Made by a program: the position numbers and the translations under genes. DNA of 52,320 nucleotides from an uncultured Bacteroidia bacterium (GTDB taxonomy: Bacteria; Bacteroidota; Bacteroidia; Bacteroidales; F082): the NCBI GenBank assembly GCA_902783365.1, contig CACZQL010000036.1:1-52320 (forward strand). Direction: 5' to 3'. Shown piece after piece: positions 17,007 through 26,422 of the stretch. Each line of letters opens with the position of its first letter. The first letter of the stretch is position 1. The notes below the pieces were generated by a model. The model had not been told where the DNA came from. It made no database searches and worked only from the letters and a program-made list of their open reading frames with translations.

Positions 17007-18961
17007 TTCCCCGTGATAGATTTGAAAAAGATCTCCGCATCTTTCCAAACCGTATAGTCGCGGGCATACAGCAGATTCAAATGATTGTAAAACTCGGTGT
17101 CGGTCTCGGCGCCGAGTTTTTCAATGGGAGTGGCGGGCGTATAGACACCACGGCGAATCCTGGGTAGTTTCTGAACCTCGTCGGCACTGCAATACCCCAC
17201 CCAAGTGCGACGGCCCAAAAGCACCAGAAGGGCGTCTTTCAAGAAACGCACAGGCTTCTTCACCACCAAAGCCAACGGCAACCAGAACACAAGGCTGAAA
17301 ACCGAGAGAATCACGTCCAATAGCCGTTTGTTTCGACGGTTTGCCACGGTGTCAATCGCCTTAATGTCAACGGTATAGAGGTCACCACGGGTATTGATGC
17401 TGTTGCTCCCGATAATGGAAAGACTATCCTCGGGCGCAATCTTATAATCCACATTGGAGGCGTGCCACTCCACCATCTTGTCGATGATGACTTGGTGCGG
17501 CACATCCTTCGAGCAGAAGATGACCTCCGTGATTTTGTAAATCGTGATGATGTCCGGCACCTGGTTGATCCTCCCGATGAACCCTTCCGGGGTCTCCCCT
17601 TTCGGCTCCGTGCTGACCAACCCGATAAAGTCGGGCTTGATGGAAGTGCTTTGGATGAGCGCCTCCACCCGGTGGGCCTCCTCGGGACTGCCAATGAGGA
17701 TGAAACGTTTTTTGGCGTTGCGCTTCGAGAGGAACGACTCCTTCCCCATCGCCACACCGATGAGCCGGGTCATCGTCATCTCCAAAGAGAGCCACAGCGT
17801 GCCAAACACAATCAAGGCTCTTGAGAAACGAAGCGACTCGGGCAGCAAGGCATACAACATCAGCACAAAAACACTGCCAATGGCTACGCCTAACACGCTT
17901 TTCCCGATGCTAAAAGGCTTGTCGTATCCCCCAGCAAAATAGGTGTTCAGCAGCCAAATCAAGATATAGGCGGGCAACACCAAGGCAAAAAGCGTGACAG
18001 GATAGCTCCCTACCCCCTCATATACCGTCATCTTGCCCCAATAGTAGCTGATGGCCGCGATTCCCCCGTAGCCCAACACGGCATCGAGGAATGGAATGGC
18101 AATCTTGTGAAAGAACTGGGAAAGCAGGGCAAGGAAAGCCTTGAGATAGATGGCCATATTGATGAAAAAGGAGAACCAAAACGCGCGTTTCTGCCCGAAA
18201 TGCTTCTTGGCGAAAATCTCCATGGCCTTGTAGAACACCAGCACATAGTTCACGCTGGTCTTTTTGGTGCTCTCTCCCTTGTAGTGGATGATGCGGGTCT
18301 CAGGGAAATAATAATTCTTGTAGCCCCCCTGGGTGATACGGTACGAAAGGTCAATGTCTTCCCCATACATGAAGAAAGTCTCGTCGAGCAAGCCCACCTT
18401 GTCCAAAGCCTCACGGCGCATGAGCATGAAAGCGCCTGCAAGGATCTCGCATTCATTGGTCTCGTCGTTGGGGAGGTGTCCCATGTAATAATGCGCGAAC
18501 CGTTTGGAATGAGGAAACAGCTTGGCCAGACCAAACATCTTATAGAACGCCGCGGCAGGGGTAGGCAATCCTCGTTTCGATTCAGGGAGGAAGTTACCCT
18601 TGCCATCCACCATCTTCACGCCGAGGCCTCCTGCCTCGGGATGGGCGTCCATGAAAGCCAAAGTCTTATGAAAAGTGTCATCCTCCACCACCGTGTCGGG
18701 ATTGAGCAGCAACACGTATTCACCGGTGGAGACCCGCATGGCCTGGTTGTTGGCCCGGCTAAACCCAACGTTTTCCTTGTTGGCAATGACTTTTACCTCG
18801 GGAAACTTCTCCGAGAGCATCCTCAAAGAGCCATCAACGGAATCATTGTCAACCACATACACTTCCCCTTCTATGCCCTGCATGGCCCTACGGACCGAGT
18901 TCAAGCATTGCTCCAAAAAATGCTCTACATTGTAATTGACGATGACGACTGATAGTTTCAT
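17003..18961 (-). CDS. GT2 glycosyltransferase fused to a membrane/sugar-transferase-like domain
   Basis: A 652-residue, apparently two-part protein. Residues 1 to about 290 are a family-2 glycosyltransferase (SVVIVNYNVEHFLEQCLNSV, VVDNDSVDGS, LLLNPDTVV, FMYGEDIDLSYR). About residues 300-410 hold several membrane segments. The remainder resembles the nucleotide-binding (RFILIGSPEEAHR) and linker region of polyprenyl-phosphate sugar transferases, ending with a single hydrophobic stretch (LLDVILSVFSLVFWLPLAL). The usual catalytic end of the PglC/WbaP class is not obvious. A role in adding sugar to a lipid-linked surface glycan fits the neighbouring propeller protein and flippase. The start codon overlaps, on the opposite strand, an ATG of the neighbouring frame. 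Confidence 0.8.
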   Translation of the reverse strand: MKLSVVIVNYNVEHFLEQCLNSVRRAMQGIEGEVYVVDNDSVDGSLRMLSEKFPEVKVIANKENVGFSRANNQAMRVSTGEYVLLLNPDTVVEDDTFHKTLAFMDAHPEAGGLGVKMVDGKGNFLPESKRGLPTPAAAFYKMFGLAKLFPHSKRFAHYYMGHLPNDETNECEILAGAFMLMRREALDKVGLLDETFFMYGEDIDLSYRITQGGYKNYYFPETRIIHYKGESTKKTSVNYVLVFYKAMEIFAKKHFGQKRAFWFSFFINMAIYLKAFLALLSQFFHKIAIPFLDAVLGYGGIAAISYYWGKMTVYEGVGSYPVTLFALVLPAYILIWLLNTYFAGGYDKPFSIGKSVLGVAIGSVFVLMLYALLPESLRFSRALIVFGTLWLSLEMTMTRLIGVAMGKESFLSKRNAKKRFILIGSPEEAHRVEALIQSTSIKPDFIGLVSTEPKGETPEGFIGRINQVPDIITIYKITEVIFCSKDVPHQVIIDKMVEWHASNVDYKIAPEDSLSIIGSNSINTRGDLYTVDIKAIDTVANRRNKRLLDVILSVFSLVFWLPLALVVKKPVRFLKDALLVLLGRRTWVGYCSADEVQKLPRIRRGVYTPATPIEKLGAETDTEFYNHLNLLYARDYTVWKDAEIFFKSITGK

Positions 18962-18975
18962 GGCAAAAAAACGCC

Positions 18976-18983
18976 CAAAATTA
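18976..18983 (-). promoter_or_regulatory. Bacteroidota -7 element of the GT2 gene
   Basis: TAATTTTG on the minus strand, 14 bp before the GT2 start, predicts a very short leader. A second, divergent TAATTTTG lies 10 bp away on the plus strand. Confidence 0.5.
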
Positions 18984-18993
18984 GGAAAAATTG

Positions 18994-19001
18994 TAATTTT
19001 G
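18994..19001 (+). promoter_or_regulatory. Bacteroidota -7 element of the propeller-protein gene
   Basis: TAATTTTG on the plus strand, 24 bp before the ATG at 19026. It supports 19026 over the upstream in-frame ATG at 18960. Confidence 0.5.
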
Positions 19002-19025
19002 AACCCGCAAAAGCGTTATTTCTTT

Positions 19026-20720
19026 ATGAGCGAACAACAATTGACCCCTTTACGGTTCGGCATCATGGTCGATGACCTCGTCATGGAACGCTGGAAAGTG
19101 CAAACCATCGAAAAGCTTGTGGACGGCGGGATGATACTCGCATTGGTCATCCGCAACGCGACGACGGAAGAAAAAAAAGGATTCTTCCAACGGATGAAAG
19201 GATGGCCTGTGCGCCGTCTGCTGTTCCAACGCTGGAACCACCGCCAGTTCAAACCCCAAGCAAAAGAGATGGTGGACCTGTGGGACACCCTCTCCACCCA
19301 AGGACAAAACTTGGAAGAAATCCCTATTTTGGACTGTGAACCTACCCAAAAAGGTATTTCAACTATTATTTTAGATAATGATATTCAAAACATTAAAAAT
19401 CATGAACTTGATTTCATATTAAGATTTGGATTCGGAATCCTTAAGGGGGACATCTTGAACGCTGCCAAATACGGGGTCTGGTCGTTCCATCACGATGATG
19501 AAATGGAATACCGGGGCGGTCCTCCAGGCTTTTGGGAATGGATGGAGGACGTGCCACGCAATGGTGTCATCTTGCAACGCCTTACCGAAGATCTCGACAA
19601 GGGCTACATCCTTAACAAACGCTGGTACCCCACCATTTTGCACGCTTACAAGGCGCATCTCGACCAACTGCTCTTCGACAGCACCGAGATGCCGCTGCAA
19701 GTGTGCCGGCAGATACAGCATACCGGCGAGCTGAAACAACAGTTGTCAGAATCCAAAGCTCCCATCCGGCGACCTCCCACCAACTTCAAGATGCTGGGTT
19801 ACTGGATCAAATGCCTGACCCGACGCTGGCGTTTCCATTGGCACGACCTTTTCCGCCAGGAGGATTGGAACGTGGGCTATCTGGAAGTGCCGCTGAAACG
19901 TTTTATGGAGGAACCAGAAAGCTTTGAAGGGGATGTGATTTGGTTCAAGAAACGCCGCCGCCGCGACTATTACGCCGACCCCTTCGTCATCACCACCGAG
20001 AAGGACACCTATATCTTCTTTGAGCACTACAGCTACAAGAAGGGCAAAGGCTGGATTGAAGTGGCCAAGAAATCACAGAAATTCAAGAAGTTCCATGTTG
20101 CCCTCGAAGAAGACTACCACCTCTCCTATCCATTTGTGTTTTCCTACGAAGGCGAAGTGCATTGCTTGCCCGAGGGCAACGACTCGCAACGCCTCAACCT
20201 CTATCGGTTCAATGAGAAAAAGATGGTGCTGGAGCAAGAAGGTGTGCTGATGGAACATGTGCGCGCCATCGACCCAACCCTGTGTTACCGCGATGGACGA
20301 TGGAATTTGTTTTTCACACAAAAAGACTACCCGTCGGTAAAACTCTACCGCTATGTCTCGAACGAGCTGAAAGGCGACTACGTGCCCTTTTTTGGGAATC
20401 CTGTCAAAGTGGATTGCGCCGACGCCCGTATGGCCGGGGCATTTTTCACCCTCGACGGCAAGCTGCTCCGTCCCGCGCAGGAATGCTGCCGCTACTATGG
20501 AACCGCCGTGTGTCTCAACCAGGTTGACAGCATGAACGACCTCGAATACAGTGAGAAACAAATCGATAAAATTCAACCATTTAGAGGTGGTAAATTCAAG
20601 CAAGGCTTTCACACCTTGAATGGCAATGACACCATGACGGTATTCGACGGAAAACGCTGGATCTTCACCTTTTCGGGGCTATCCCATCAAATGAAACTCA
20701 AGAGGAATAAAAATGTTTAA
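19026..20720 (+). CDS. Formyltransferase-like protein with C-terminal beta-propeller (GINT1-N-like)
   Basis: A 564-residue cytoplasmic-looking protein without a signal peptide. Residues ~1-230 resemble the formyltransferase fold (FGIMVDDL, FILRFGFGILKGDILNAAKY, GVWSFHHDDEMEYRGGPPGF). Residues ~280-560 repeat a propeller-like pattern (YYADPFVITTEKDTYIFFEH, YHLSYPFVFSYEGEVHCLPE, AIDPTLCYRDGRWNLFFTQ), which I match to the domain beside glucosamine inositolphosphorylceramide transferase. Such fusions sit in surface-polysaccharide clusters and may N-acylate or transfer sugars; the reaction is unknown. The stretch around 19350-19440 is clearly AT-richer than the rest of the gene. It overlaps the flippase gene by 8 bp. 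Confidence 0.7.
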   Translation: MSEQQLTPLRFGIMVDDLVMERWKVQTIEKLVDGGMILALVIRNATTEEKKGFFQRMKGWPVRRLLFQRWNHRQFKPQAKEMVDLWDTLSTQGQNLEEIPILDCEPTQKGISTIILDNDIQNIKNHELDFILRFGFGILKGDILNAAKYGVWSFHHDDEMEYRGGPPGFWEWMEDVPRNGVILQRLTEDLDKGYILNKRWYPTILHAYKAHLDQLLFDSTEMPLQVCRQIQHTGELKQQLSESKAPIRRPPTNFKMLGYWIKCLTRRWRFHWHDLFRQEDWNVGYLEVPLKRFMEEPESFEGDVIWFKKRRRRDYYADPFVITTEKDTYIFFEHYSYKKGKGWIEVAKKSQKFKKFHVALEEDYHLSYPFVFSYEGEVHCLPEGNDSQRLNLYRFNEKKMVLEQEGVLMEHVRAIDPTLCYRDGRWNLFFTQKDYPSVKLYRYVSNELKGDYVPFFGNPVKVDCADARMAGAFFTLDGKLLRPAQECCRYYGTAVCLNQVDSMNDLEYSEKQIDKIQPFRGGKFKQGFHTLNGNDTMTVFDGKRWIFTFSGLSHQMKLKRNKNV

Positions 20721-22005
20721 AAAGATATTGGGCACGGGTATCACAAGGGTGCTGAACCTGTTGGTGGGCTTCATCACAATGATGATGGGGACCAAGGTGT
20801 TGGGTTCCGCCGAATGGGGCATCGGCTTCACCGTGCTTACCGACGTGACCTTTTTGCTCATCGGCATCGAGTTTCTGGCTGGTAGCGGGCTGGTGTATTT
20901 CACGCCAAGAAAGAAACTCTCTACCTTGATGCTGGTATCCTACTCGTGGATTGCCTTGGTGATGGTGGTCTATGTGCTGCTGTTCTGGGGATTATCGTAT
21001 TTCCCAGCCGTGTTCGACCGCATTGTGCCCAAAGGCTATGAAGTCATCACCCTCCTGCTAACCCTGGTGTATGGTTTTCACAACTTCAACTTGAACGTGT
21101 TTCTCGGCAAGGAGAAGGTGGGCACCTTCAACTGGATCTTCCTGCTACAAATCTTCGTGCAAGTGACCTCGATGGCATTGTTCATCTTTGTATTTGGCCT
21201 CCGCGACGCACGGGCTTTTGTGTATTCGCTGCTTTGCGGCTACACCATCGCCTTTGTGGTGGGATTCTTCCTGATGATCTCCATGCTTACCAAAGAAGGA
21301 CACGATTCAATCCTTCTGACAGCCAAGGAGATGCTTCGTTACGGGTATGTCATCCAACTCTCCACCTTAGTGAGCACTTTGAACCGCCGCATGAGCATCT
21401 ACCTGTTGCGGCAGCATTGCACCAAAGAGGCCGTGGGCGTGTATGGCGCCGCCTCCCAGGTGGGCGAAGGCGTGAAGGTGTTCGGACTGAGCATCTCCAT
21501 GGTGCAGTTTTCCAAGCTTAGCAACCTCACCGACCAAAAGAAGATTGTGAATCTGACTATCAAATTCCTGAAAATCACTGTAATATTAACACTGTTCGCC
21601 TTGCTGGCCATCGCTTGCCTGCCGGTGAGTTTCTTCGAATGGCTGTTTTCAGAAGAGTTTGGACAAGTGAAAGAAATCATTCTGTTGATGTCGCCCGGGC
21701 TGCTCTTCCTTTCAGCGCAGATGATCTTCTCGCATTATTTTTCCGGCACGGGGGTTCCCAAATACAACCTTTTTGCCGCATTGACGGGCTTGGCTGTGAC
21801 CGTTCCCTGCACCTTCATCCTTATCCCGATGATGGGCATCCGCGGAGCTGCCGTCTCGTTTACCTGCACTTACACCGCCATCATGCTTTACCAATGGTTT
21901 GCCTTCAGACGGCTTACAGGGGTTAAGGCGAAAGAATTGTTGCTAACGAAAGAGGATTGGATTTGGTTCAAACAGGAATTTTTCGCTATCTTTGCAAAAA
22001 AATAG
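20713..22005 (+). CDS. Polysaccharide flippase (MOP/Wzx-like)
   Basis: A 430-residue integral membrane protein with about twelve hydrophobic segments. It starts FKKILGTGITRVLNLLVGF, followed by GTKVLGSAEWGIGF, typical of the oligosaccharide flippases of the MOP exporter superfamily. These move lipid-linked glycan units from the inner to the outer leaflet of the inner membrane. It overlaps the upstream gene by 8 bp, so the two are probably translationally coupled. Together with the divergent GT2 fusion it makes a small surface-glycan cluster without a polymerase. The parE promoter lies inside its last codons. Confidence 0.85.
   Translation: MFKKILGTGITRVLNLLVGFITMMMGTKVLGSAEWGIGFTVLTDVTFLLIGIEFLAGSGLVYFTPRKKLSTLMLVSYSWIALVMVVYVLLFWGLSYFPAVFDRIVPKGYEVITLLLTLVYGFHNFNLNVFLGKEKVGTFNWIFLLQIFVQVTSMALFIFVFGLRDARAFVYSLLCGYTIAFVVGFFLMISMLTKEGHDSILLTAKEMLRYGYVIQLSTLVSTLNRRMSIYLLRQHCTKEAVGVYGAASQVGEGVKVFGLSISMVQFSKLSNLTDQKKIVNLTIKFLKITVILTLFALLAIACLPVSFFEWLFSEEFGQVKEIILLMSPGLLFLSAQMIFSHYFSGTGVPKYNLFAALTGLAVTVPCTFILIPMMGIRGAAVSFTCTYTAIMLYQWFAFRRLTGVKAKELLLTKEDWIWFKQEFFAIFAKK
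21962..21994 (+). promoter_or_regulatory. Bacteroidota promoter of parE, inside the flippase gene
   Basis: TTTG (21962-21965), 21 bp, TATCTTTG (21987-21994), 17 bp before the parE start. A near-perfect match located wholly in the 3' end of the upstream coding region. Confidence 0.7.
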
Positions 22006-22011
22006 CAACCC

Positions 22012-23961
22012 ATGGAAGAGTACGAAGAAAGCCAAGATATTTTCAACCAACCTGAATTGCCTCCCAAAGTTGCCGAGGACTATGGTGACGACAAAATTGT
22101 CCACCTGGAGGACATGGACCACATCCGTCGCCGTCCAGGTATGTACATTGGCAAATTGGGGGATGGCGCCTCCCAAGACGATGGTATTTATGTGTTGATT
22201 AAAGAGGTGATTGACAACTCAATAGATGAGTTTACCTCAGGTTTTGGTAAAAGGATTGAACTGACTATCGACAAGGTGGCCAAGAAGGTAACCATCCGCG
22301 ACTATGGCCGTGGCATCCCCCAAGGGAAACTGGTGGAAGCGGTGTCGCAGCTGAATACCGGCGCCAAATACGACAGTCGCACCTTCCAGAAGTCGGTGGG
22401 CTTGAATGGTGTGGGTACCAAAGCGGTGAACGCGCTCTCCTCCTACTTCAAGGTACAGTCCATCCGCGAGGGCAAGTCCCGCACCGTGGAGTTTGCCCAA
22501 GGCAAGCTGACGAGCGACACCGGCATCGTCGCCTACGAGAACCCCGAGACCTCAGGCACTTTGGTGGAGTTCGTCCCCGACTCCGCCCTGTTTGGCAACT
22601 ACCATTTTGTGGATGAATATGTGGAGAAAAGGGTTTGGAACTACGCTTATCTGAATCGTGGCCTCACCATGATATATAACGACAAGCGTTATTATTCGAA
22701 GAACGGGCTGCTGGATCTGCTGAACAACAACATGGAGGGCGAAGGCCTCTACCCCATCATCCACATCAAGGATGGCGATTTCGAGGCGGCGTTCACCCAT
22801 GTCAACAACCAGTCGAACGACTACTTTTATTCCTTCGTCAACGGTCAGCACACCACCGAAGGCGGCACCCACCAATCGGCTTTCCGCGAGGGTTATGCCC
22901 GTGTGGTACGCGAGTTTTTCCAAAAAGAATACGAGCCTTCTGACATCCGACAGGGTTTAATCTGCGCTTTATGTGTGAGGATTCAAGAGCCTGTGTTTGA
23001 AGCACAAACGAAAACAAAACTAGGCTCCACCCATCTCGCGCCCAACAATCCCGATGGCACCAACGACAGTCCTTTCCTGAAGACATACGTTTTCGACATT
23101 CTGAAACGGCATCTCGACAACTACCTGCACAAGAACCCCGACACAGTGGCCGCCTTGCAACAGAAAATCATGGCCAACGAAAAAGAACGCAAGGACATTG
23201 CCGGCATCAAGAAGGCAGCCCGCGAGAGTGCGAAGAAGGTGAGCTTAAACAACAAAAAACTGCGCGACTGCCGCATCCACCTCAATACCAATCACGAGAA
23301 ACGCTTGGAGAGCACCCTTTTTATCACCGAGGGCGACTCCGCATCGGGAAGCATCACCAAGAGCCGCGACGTGCAAACCCAGGCCGTGTTCAGCTTGCGT
23401 GGCAAACCCTTGAACTGCCTTGGCATGACCAAGAAGGTCTGCTACGAAAACGAGGAGTTCAACTTGCTGCAAGCCGCCTTGAACATCGACGAGGACATCG
23501 AGAACCTGCGTTACAACAACATCGTCATCGCCACCGATGCCGATGTCGATGGCATGCACATCCGCCTGCTCATGCTCACTTTCTTCCTTCAGTTTTATCC
23601 CGACGTGGTGCGCAACGGCCACCTCTATATCTTGCAAACTCCCCTATTTAGGGTGCGAAACAAGAAAGAGACCTACTATTGCTACACCGAGGAGGAGCGC
23701 GTCAGCTCCATCCTCAAATGCGGCAAACAGGCCGAGATAACCCGTTTCAAAGGTTTGGGTGAGATTTCGCCCGACGAGTTCCGAGCCTTCATCGGACCAA
23801 ACATGCGTTTGGAGCCTGTGATTCTCCAATACGACTTTGGCATCAAAGAGCTGCTAAAATACTACATGGGCAACAACACCCCTGAACGTCAAAGGTTTAT
23901 CATTGACAATCTAAGAGTTGAGGACGACACTTATATTGATAAGATAGAAGTAAGAAGTTAG
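22012..23961 (+). CDS. parE: DNA topoisomerase IV subunit B (ParE)
   Basis: A 649-residue type IIA ATPase subunit. The GHKL ATPase motifs [16 protein letters not shown] and [13 protein letters not shown] are present, then a Toprim domain with [19 protein letters not shown] and [18 protein letters not shown] and EGDSASGS follow ParE, whereas GyrB usually has VSCVNALS and EGDSAGGS. It should pair with ParC to decatenate chromosomes; parC does not follow as it often does, a peptidase gene does. The last codons and TAG stop are made from a heptad array. Confidence 0.87.
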   Translation: MEEYEESQDIFNQPELPPKVAEDYGDDKIVHLEDMDHIRRRPGMYIGKLGDGASQDDGIYVLIKEVIDNSIDEFTSGFGKRIELTIDKVAKKVTIRDYGRGIPQGKLVEAVSQLNTGAKYDSRTFQKSVGLNGVGTKAVNALSSYFKVQSIREGKSRTVEFAQGKLTSDTGIVAYENPETSGTLVEFVPDSALFGNYHFVDEYVEKRVWNYAYLNRGLTMIYNDKRYYSKNGLLDLLNNNMEGEGLYPIIHIKDGDFEAAFTHVNNQSNDYFYSFVNGQHTTEGGTHQSAFREGYARVVREFFQKEYEPSDIRQGLICALCVRIQEPVFEAQTKTKLGSTHLAPNNPDGTNDSPFLKTYVFDILKRHLDNYLHKNPDTVAALQQKIMANEKERKDIAGIKKAARESAKKVSLNNKKLRDCRIHLNTNHEKRLESTLFITEGDSASGSITKSRDVQTQAVFSLRGKPLNCLGMTKKVCYENEEFNLLQAALNIDEDIENLRYNNIVIATDADVDGMHIRLLMLTFFLQFYPDVVRNGHLYILQTPLFRVRNKKETYYCYTEEERVSSILKCGKQAEITRFKGLGEISPDEFRAFIGPNMRLEPVILQYDFGIKELLKYYMGNNTPERQRFIIDNLRVEDDTYIDKIEVRS

Positions 23962-23980
23962 AAGACAGAAGACAGAATAA
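23946..23980 (+). repeat. Heptad array over the parE stop codon
   Basis: Five units: AGAAGTA, AGAAGTT, AGAAGAC, AGAAGAC, AGAATAA. The parE TAG (23959-23961) spans the boundary between the second and third units. The array encodes the final residues EVRS and ends 10 bp before the next start codon. Confidence 0.85.
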
Positions 23981-23990
23981 ATACATTATT

Positions 23991-26141
23991 ATGAAAGCAA
24001 AAGTACTTATTATGGGAAGCGTAATCGCTTTAGCCGCTTGCACGCAAGCGCCGGAGCCACGGTATCAAGTGGCCTCCTATCCTGAAACCCAACGGGATGA
24101 AACTGTTGTTGACGACTATTTTGGCACCAAGGTGGCCGACCCCTACCGCTGGCTGGAGAACGACACCTCCGCCGAGACCAACGCCTGGGTCGAGGCCCAA
24201 CGCGCTGTCACCAACGACTACCTCAGCCACATTCCCTTCCGTGGCGCCATCAAGGACCGCCTGACCTCTTTGATGAACTATGAGCGCTACAGCATGCCTC
24301 ACAAGCGTTTCGGACGCTATCTGTACAGCAAAAACGACGGACTGCAAAACCAGAGCGTATTGTACCTCCAAAACGGTCCTGACGCCGAGCCAGAAGTGCT
24401 GCTCGACCCCAACAAACTCTCCGACGACGGCACTGTGTCGTTTGGCGGCGGCTCTCAGTCCAACGACGGCAAGTACTACGCCTACCTTATTCAACGTAGC
24501 GGCTCCGACTGGGTGGAGATCTATGTGATGGACATCGCCACCAAACAGCTCCTCCCCGACCATATCGAATGGGCCAAGTTCACCGGAGCCTCCTGGTACA
24601 AAGACGGTTTCTTCTATGCCGCCTACGACAAACCCGTCAAAGGCAAAGAGTTCAGCAACGTGAACGAGAATCACAAGATTTACTATCACAAACTCGGCAC
24701 CTCACAGGACCAGGATCAGCTGTTCTACAGCAACCCTGCCCAGCCTCGCTATTTCCACCAAGTGGATCTCACCGAGGATGAGCATTACATGTTCCTCTTT
24801 GAGAGCGGCCAAGGCGCCGGCAGCACCCTCTGGATTCGCGACATGCAGGACCCCAAGGGCAAGTTCGTGCAAATCGCCGACAACATGGACTACTACTACA
24901 GTCCTATCGACGTCATTAACGGCAACCTCTACATCTTCACCAACTACGACGCCCCCAAAGGCCGTGTCGTGTGTGTGCCTGCCAAGACGCCGCAAATGAA
25001 AAACTGGAAGGACTTGATCCCCGAATCGGACAACGTGATGGTCTCTGCTCAGCTCGCCAACGGCAAGATGATTGTCACCTACGACAAGGACGCCGCCAAC
25101 CACGCCTACGTCTATAGCATGGACGGCAAGATGCTCAACGAGATCACCCTGCCCACCTACGGTGAAGTGGGCTTCAGCTGCCGCTACGACGAGCCGGAAG
25201 TGTATTACGCCTTCACCTCGTTCGTCTATCCCACCACCATCTTCAAGTACGACATCGACCAGAACCAATCCACCGTGTTCCGCGCTCCCGCCGTTGACTT
25301 CAACGCCGCCGACTTCACCACGGAGCAGGTGTTTGTCACCAGCAAGGACGGCACCAAGGTGCCTATGTTCTTGACTTACAAGAAGTCCCTGCAAAAAGAC
25401 GGCAAGAACCCCACCTTCCTTTATGGCTACGGCGGGTTCAACATCACTTTGAATCCAGGCTTCAGCACCTCACGCATCCCCTTCCTTGAGAATGGCGGCA
25501 TCTATGCCCAGATGAACCTCCGCGGCGGCAACGAATACGGCGAGGAATGGCATATCGCCGGAACCAAGTTGCAGAAACAGAATGTGTTTGACGACTGCAT
25601 CGCCTGCGCCGAGTACCTCATCAAGGAAGGCTACACCAGTCCCGACTTCTTGGCCTTGAACGGCGGTTCCAATGGCGGCCTGCTCGTCGGTGCCGTGGTG
25701 AACCAACGTCCCGACTTATTCCGTGTGGCCGTCCCGCAAGTGGGTGTGATGGACATGCTGCGTTACCATCTGTTCACCATCGGCTGGAACTGGGCCAGCG
25801 ATTACGGCACCAGCGAGGACAACGAGGCCATGTTCAAGGCCTTGTATGCCTATTCCCCGCTCCACACCATCCAAAGCGGCGAGAATGTGCATTATCCCGC
25901 CATCATGGTGACCACCGCCGACCACGACGACCGTGTGGTACCTGCCCATTCCTTCAAATATGCCGCTACCTTGCAAGCTGCCCAAACGGGTTCCGAACCC
26001 AAGATCATCCGTATCGACAGCAAGGCCGGCCATGGCGGTGGCAAACCCGTCGCCAAGGTGCTGGAGGAACAAGCTGACATCTACTCGTTTATCCTCTACA
26101 ACATGGGAGTGGGATACGGGGAAGAAAGAAGTAAGAAGTAA
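23991..26141 (+). CDS. Prolyl oligopeptidase (S9A), lipoprotein
   Basis: A 716-residue serine peptidase with a lipoprotein signal (MGSVIALAAC). The N-terminal part begins with DDYFGTKVADPYRWLEND and forms the seven-bladed propeller expected of this family. The catalytic domain shows GGSNGGLL (Ser560), ADHDDRVVP (acid residue) and KAGHGGGKP (His681), the complete triad of family S9A. It should cleave short peptides after proline and is probably anchored in the periplasm or outer membrane. It lies 29 bp after parE. Its last residues (ERSKK) and stop come from heptad units, followed by a REP-like cluster. Confidence 0.94.
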   Translation: MKAKVLIMGSVIALAACTQAPEPRYQVASYPETQRDETVVDDYFGTKVADPYRWLENDTSAETNAWVEAQRAVTNDYLSHIPFRGAIKDRLTSLMNYERYSMPHKRFGRYLYSKNDGLQNQSVLYLQNGPDAEPEVLLDPNKLSDDGTVSFGGGSQSNDGKYYAYLIQRSGSDWVEIYVMDIATKQLLPDHIEWAKFTGASWYKDGFFYAAYDKPVKGKEFSNVNENHKIYYHKLGTSQDQDQLFYSNPAQPRYFHQVDLTEDEHYMFLFESGQGAGSTLWIRDMQDPKGKFVQIADNMDYYYSPIDVINGNLYIFTNYDAPKGRVVCVPAKTPQMKNWKDLIPESDNVMVSAQLANGKMIVTYDKDAANHAYVYSMDGKMLNEITLPTYGEVGFSCRYDEPEVYYAFTSFVYPTTIFKYDIDQNQSTVFRAPAVDFNAADFTTEQVFVTSKDGTKVPMFLTYKKSLQKDGKNPTFLYGYGGFNITLNPGFSTSRIPFLENGGIYAQMNLRGGNEYGEEWHIAGTKLQKQNVFDDCIACAEYLIKEGYTSPDFLALNGGSNGGLLVGAVVNQRPDLFRVAVPQVGVMDMLRYHLFTIGWNWASDYGTSEDNEAMFKALYAYSPLHTIQSGENVHYPAIMVTTADHDDRVVPAHSFKYAATLQAAQTGSEPKIIRIDSKAGHGGGKPVAKVLEEQADIYSFILYNMGVGYGEERSKK
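26121..26141 (+). repeat. Heptad array ending at the peptidase stop codon
   Basis: Three units, GAAGAAA, GAAGTAA, GAAGTAA, where the last TAA is the stop codon of the prolyl oligopeptidase gene. Confidence 0.75.
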
Positions 26142-26161
26142 CTCAAGCGTTCTCAAGGAGC

Positions 26162-26380
26162 GCCCCGACAGGGGCAACAAGCCAATAGCCCAGGGCAACG
26201 CCCTGGGTTTCAGAAGGACATTTAGGAAAACGCCCTGAAAGGGCAAAAGCCTTGTTGGGATTTTGAAGGCTTTTGCCCTTTCAGGGCGATTTGATTATCC
26301 GTCGTCATTCCCAGGGCGTTGCCCTGGGCTGATAGCTGTTGGCCTTGCAGGCCGTTCCTCCATGATAGCTGTTGGCCGTT
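26162..26380. repeat. REP-like cluster of nested palindromes
   Basis: This convergent gap is filled by palindromes. GCCCCGACAGGGGC is at 26162-26175. CCCAGGGC-AAC-GCCCTGGG is at 26189-26207, and its reverse complement is at 26310-26328. A perfect 23-bp inverted repeat (26231-26253 and 26266-26288, 12-base loop) has arms that each contain the smaller palindrome GCCCT-N3-AGGGC. At 26331-26377 a GATAGCTGTTGGCC motif is repeated directly. The outer and inner pairs are arranged symmetrically around about 26260. It looks like a REP doublet; no transposase gene is present. No gene is seen here. Confidence 0.8.
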
Positions 26381-26422
26381 CCTCCATACTATCACTTCAC
26401 TCGCGAAATTTGAATCAAGCTA

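Noticed and set aside
22012..23961. Calling the topoisomerase B subunit GyrB
   Set aside because: Motifs TKAVNALS and EGDSASGS fit ParE better than GyrB.
26142..26422. Insertion sequence remnant after the peptidase gene
   Set aside because: There is no transposase fragment and no target-site duplication; palindromic REP-like structure explains the region better.
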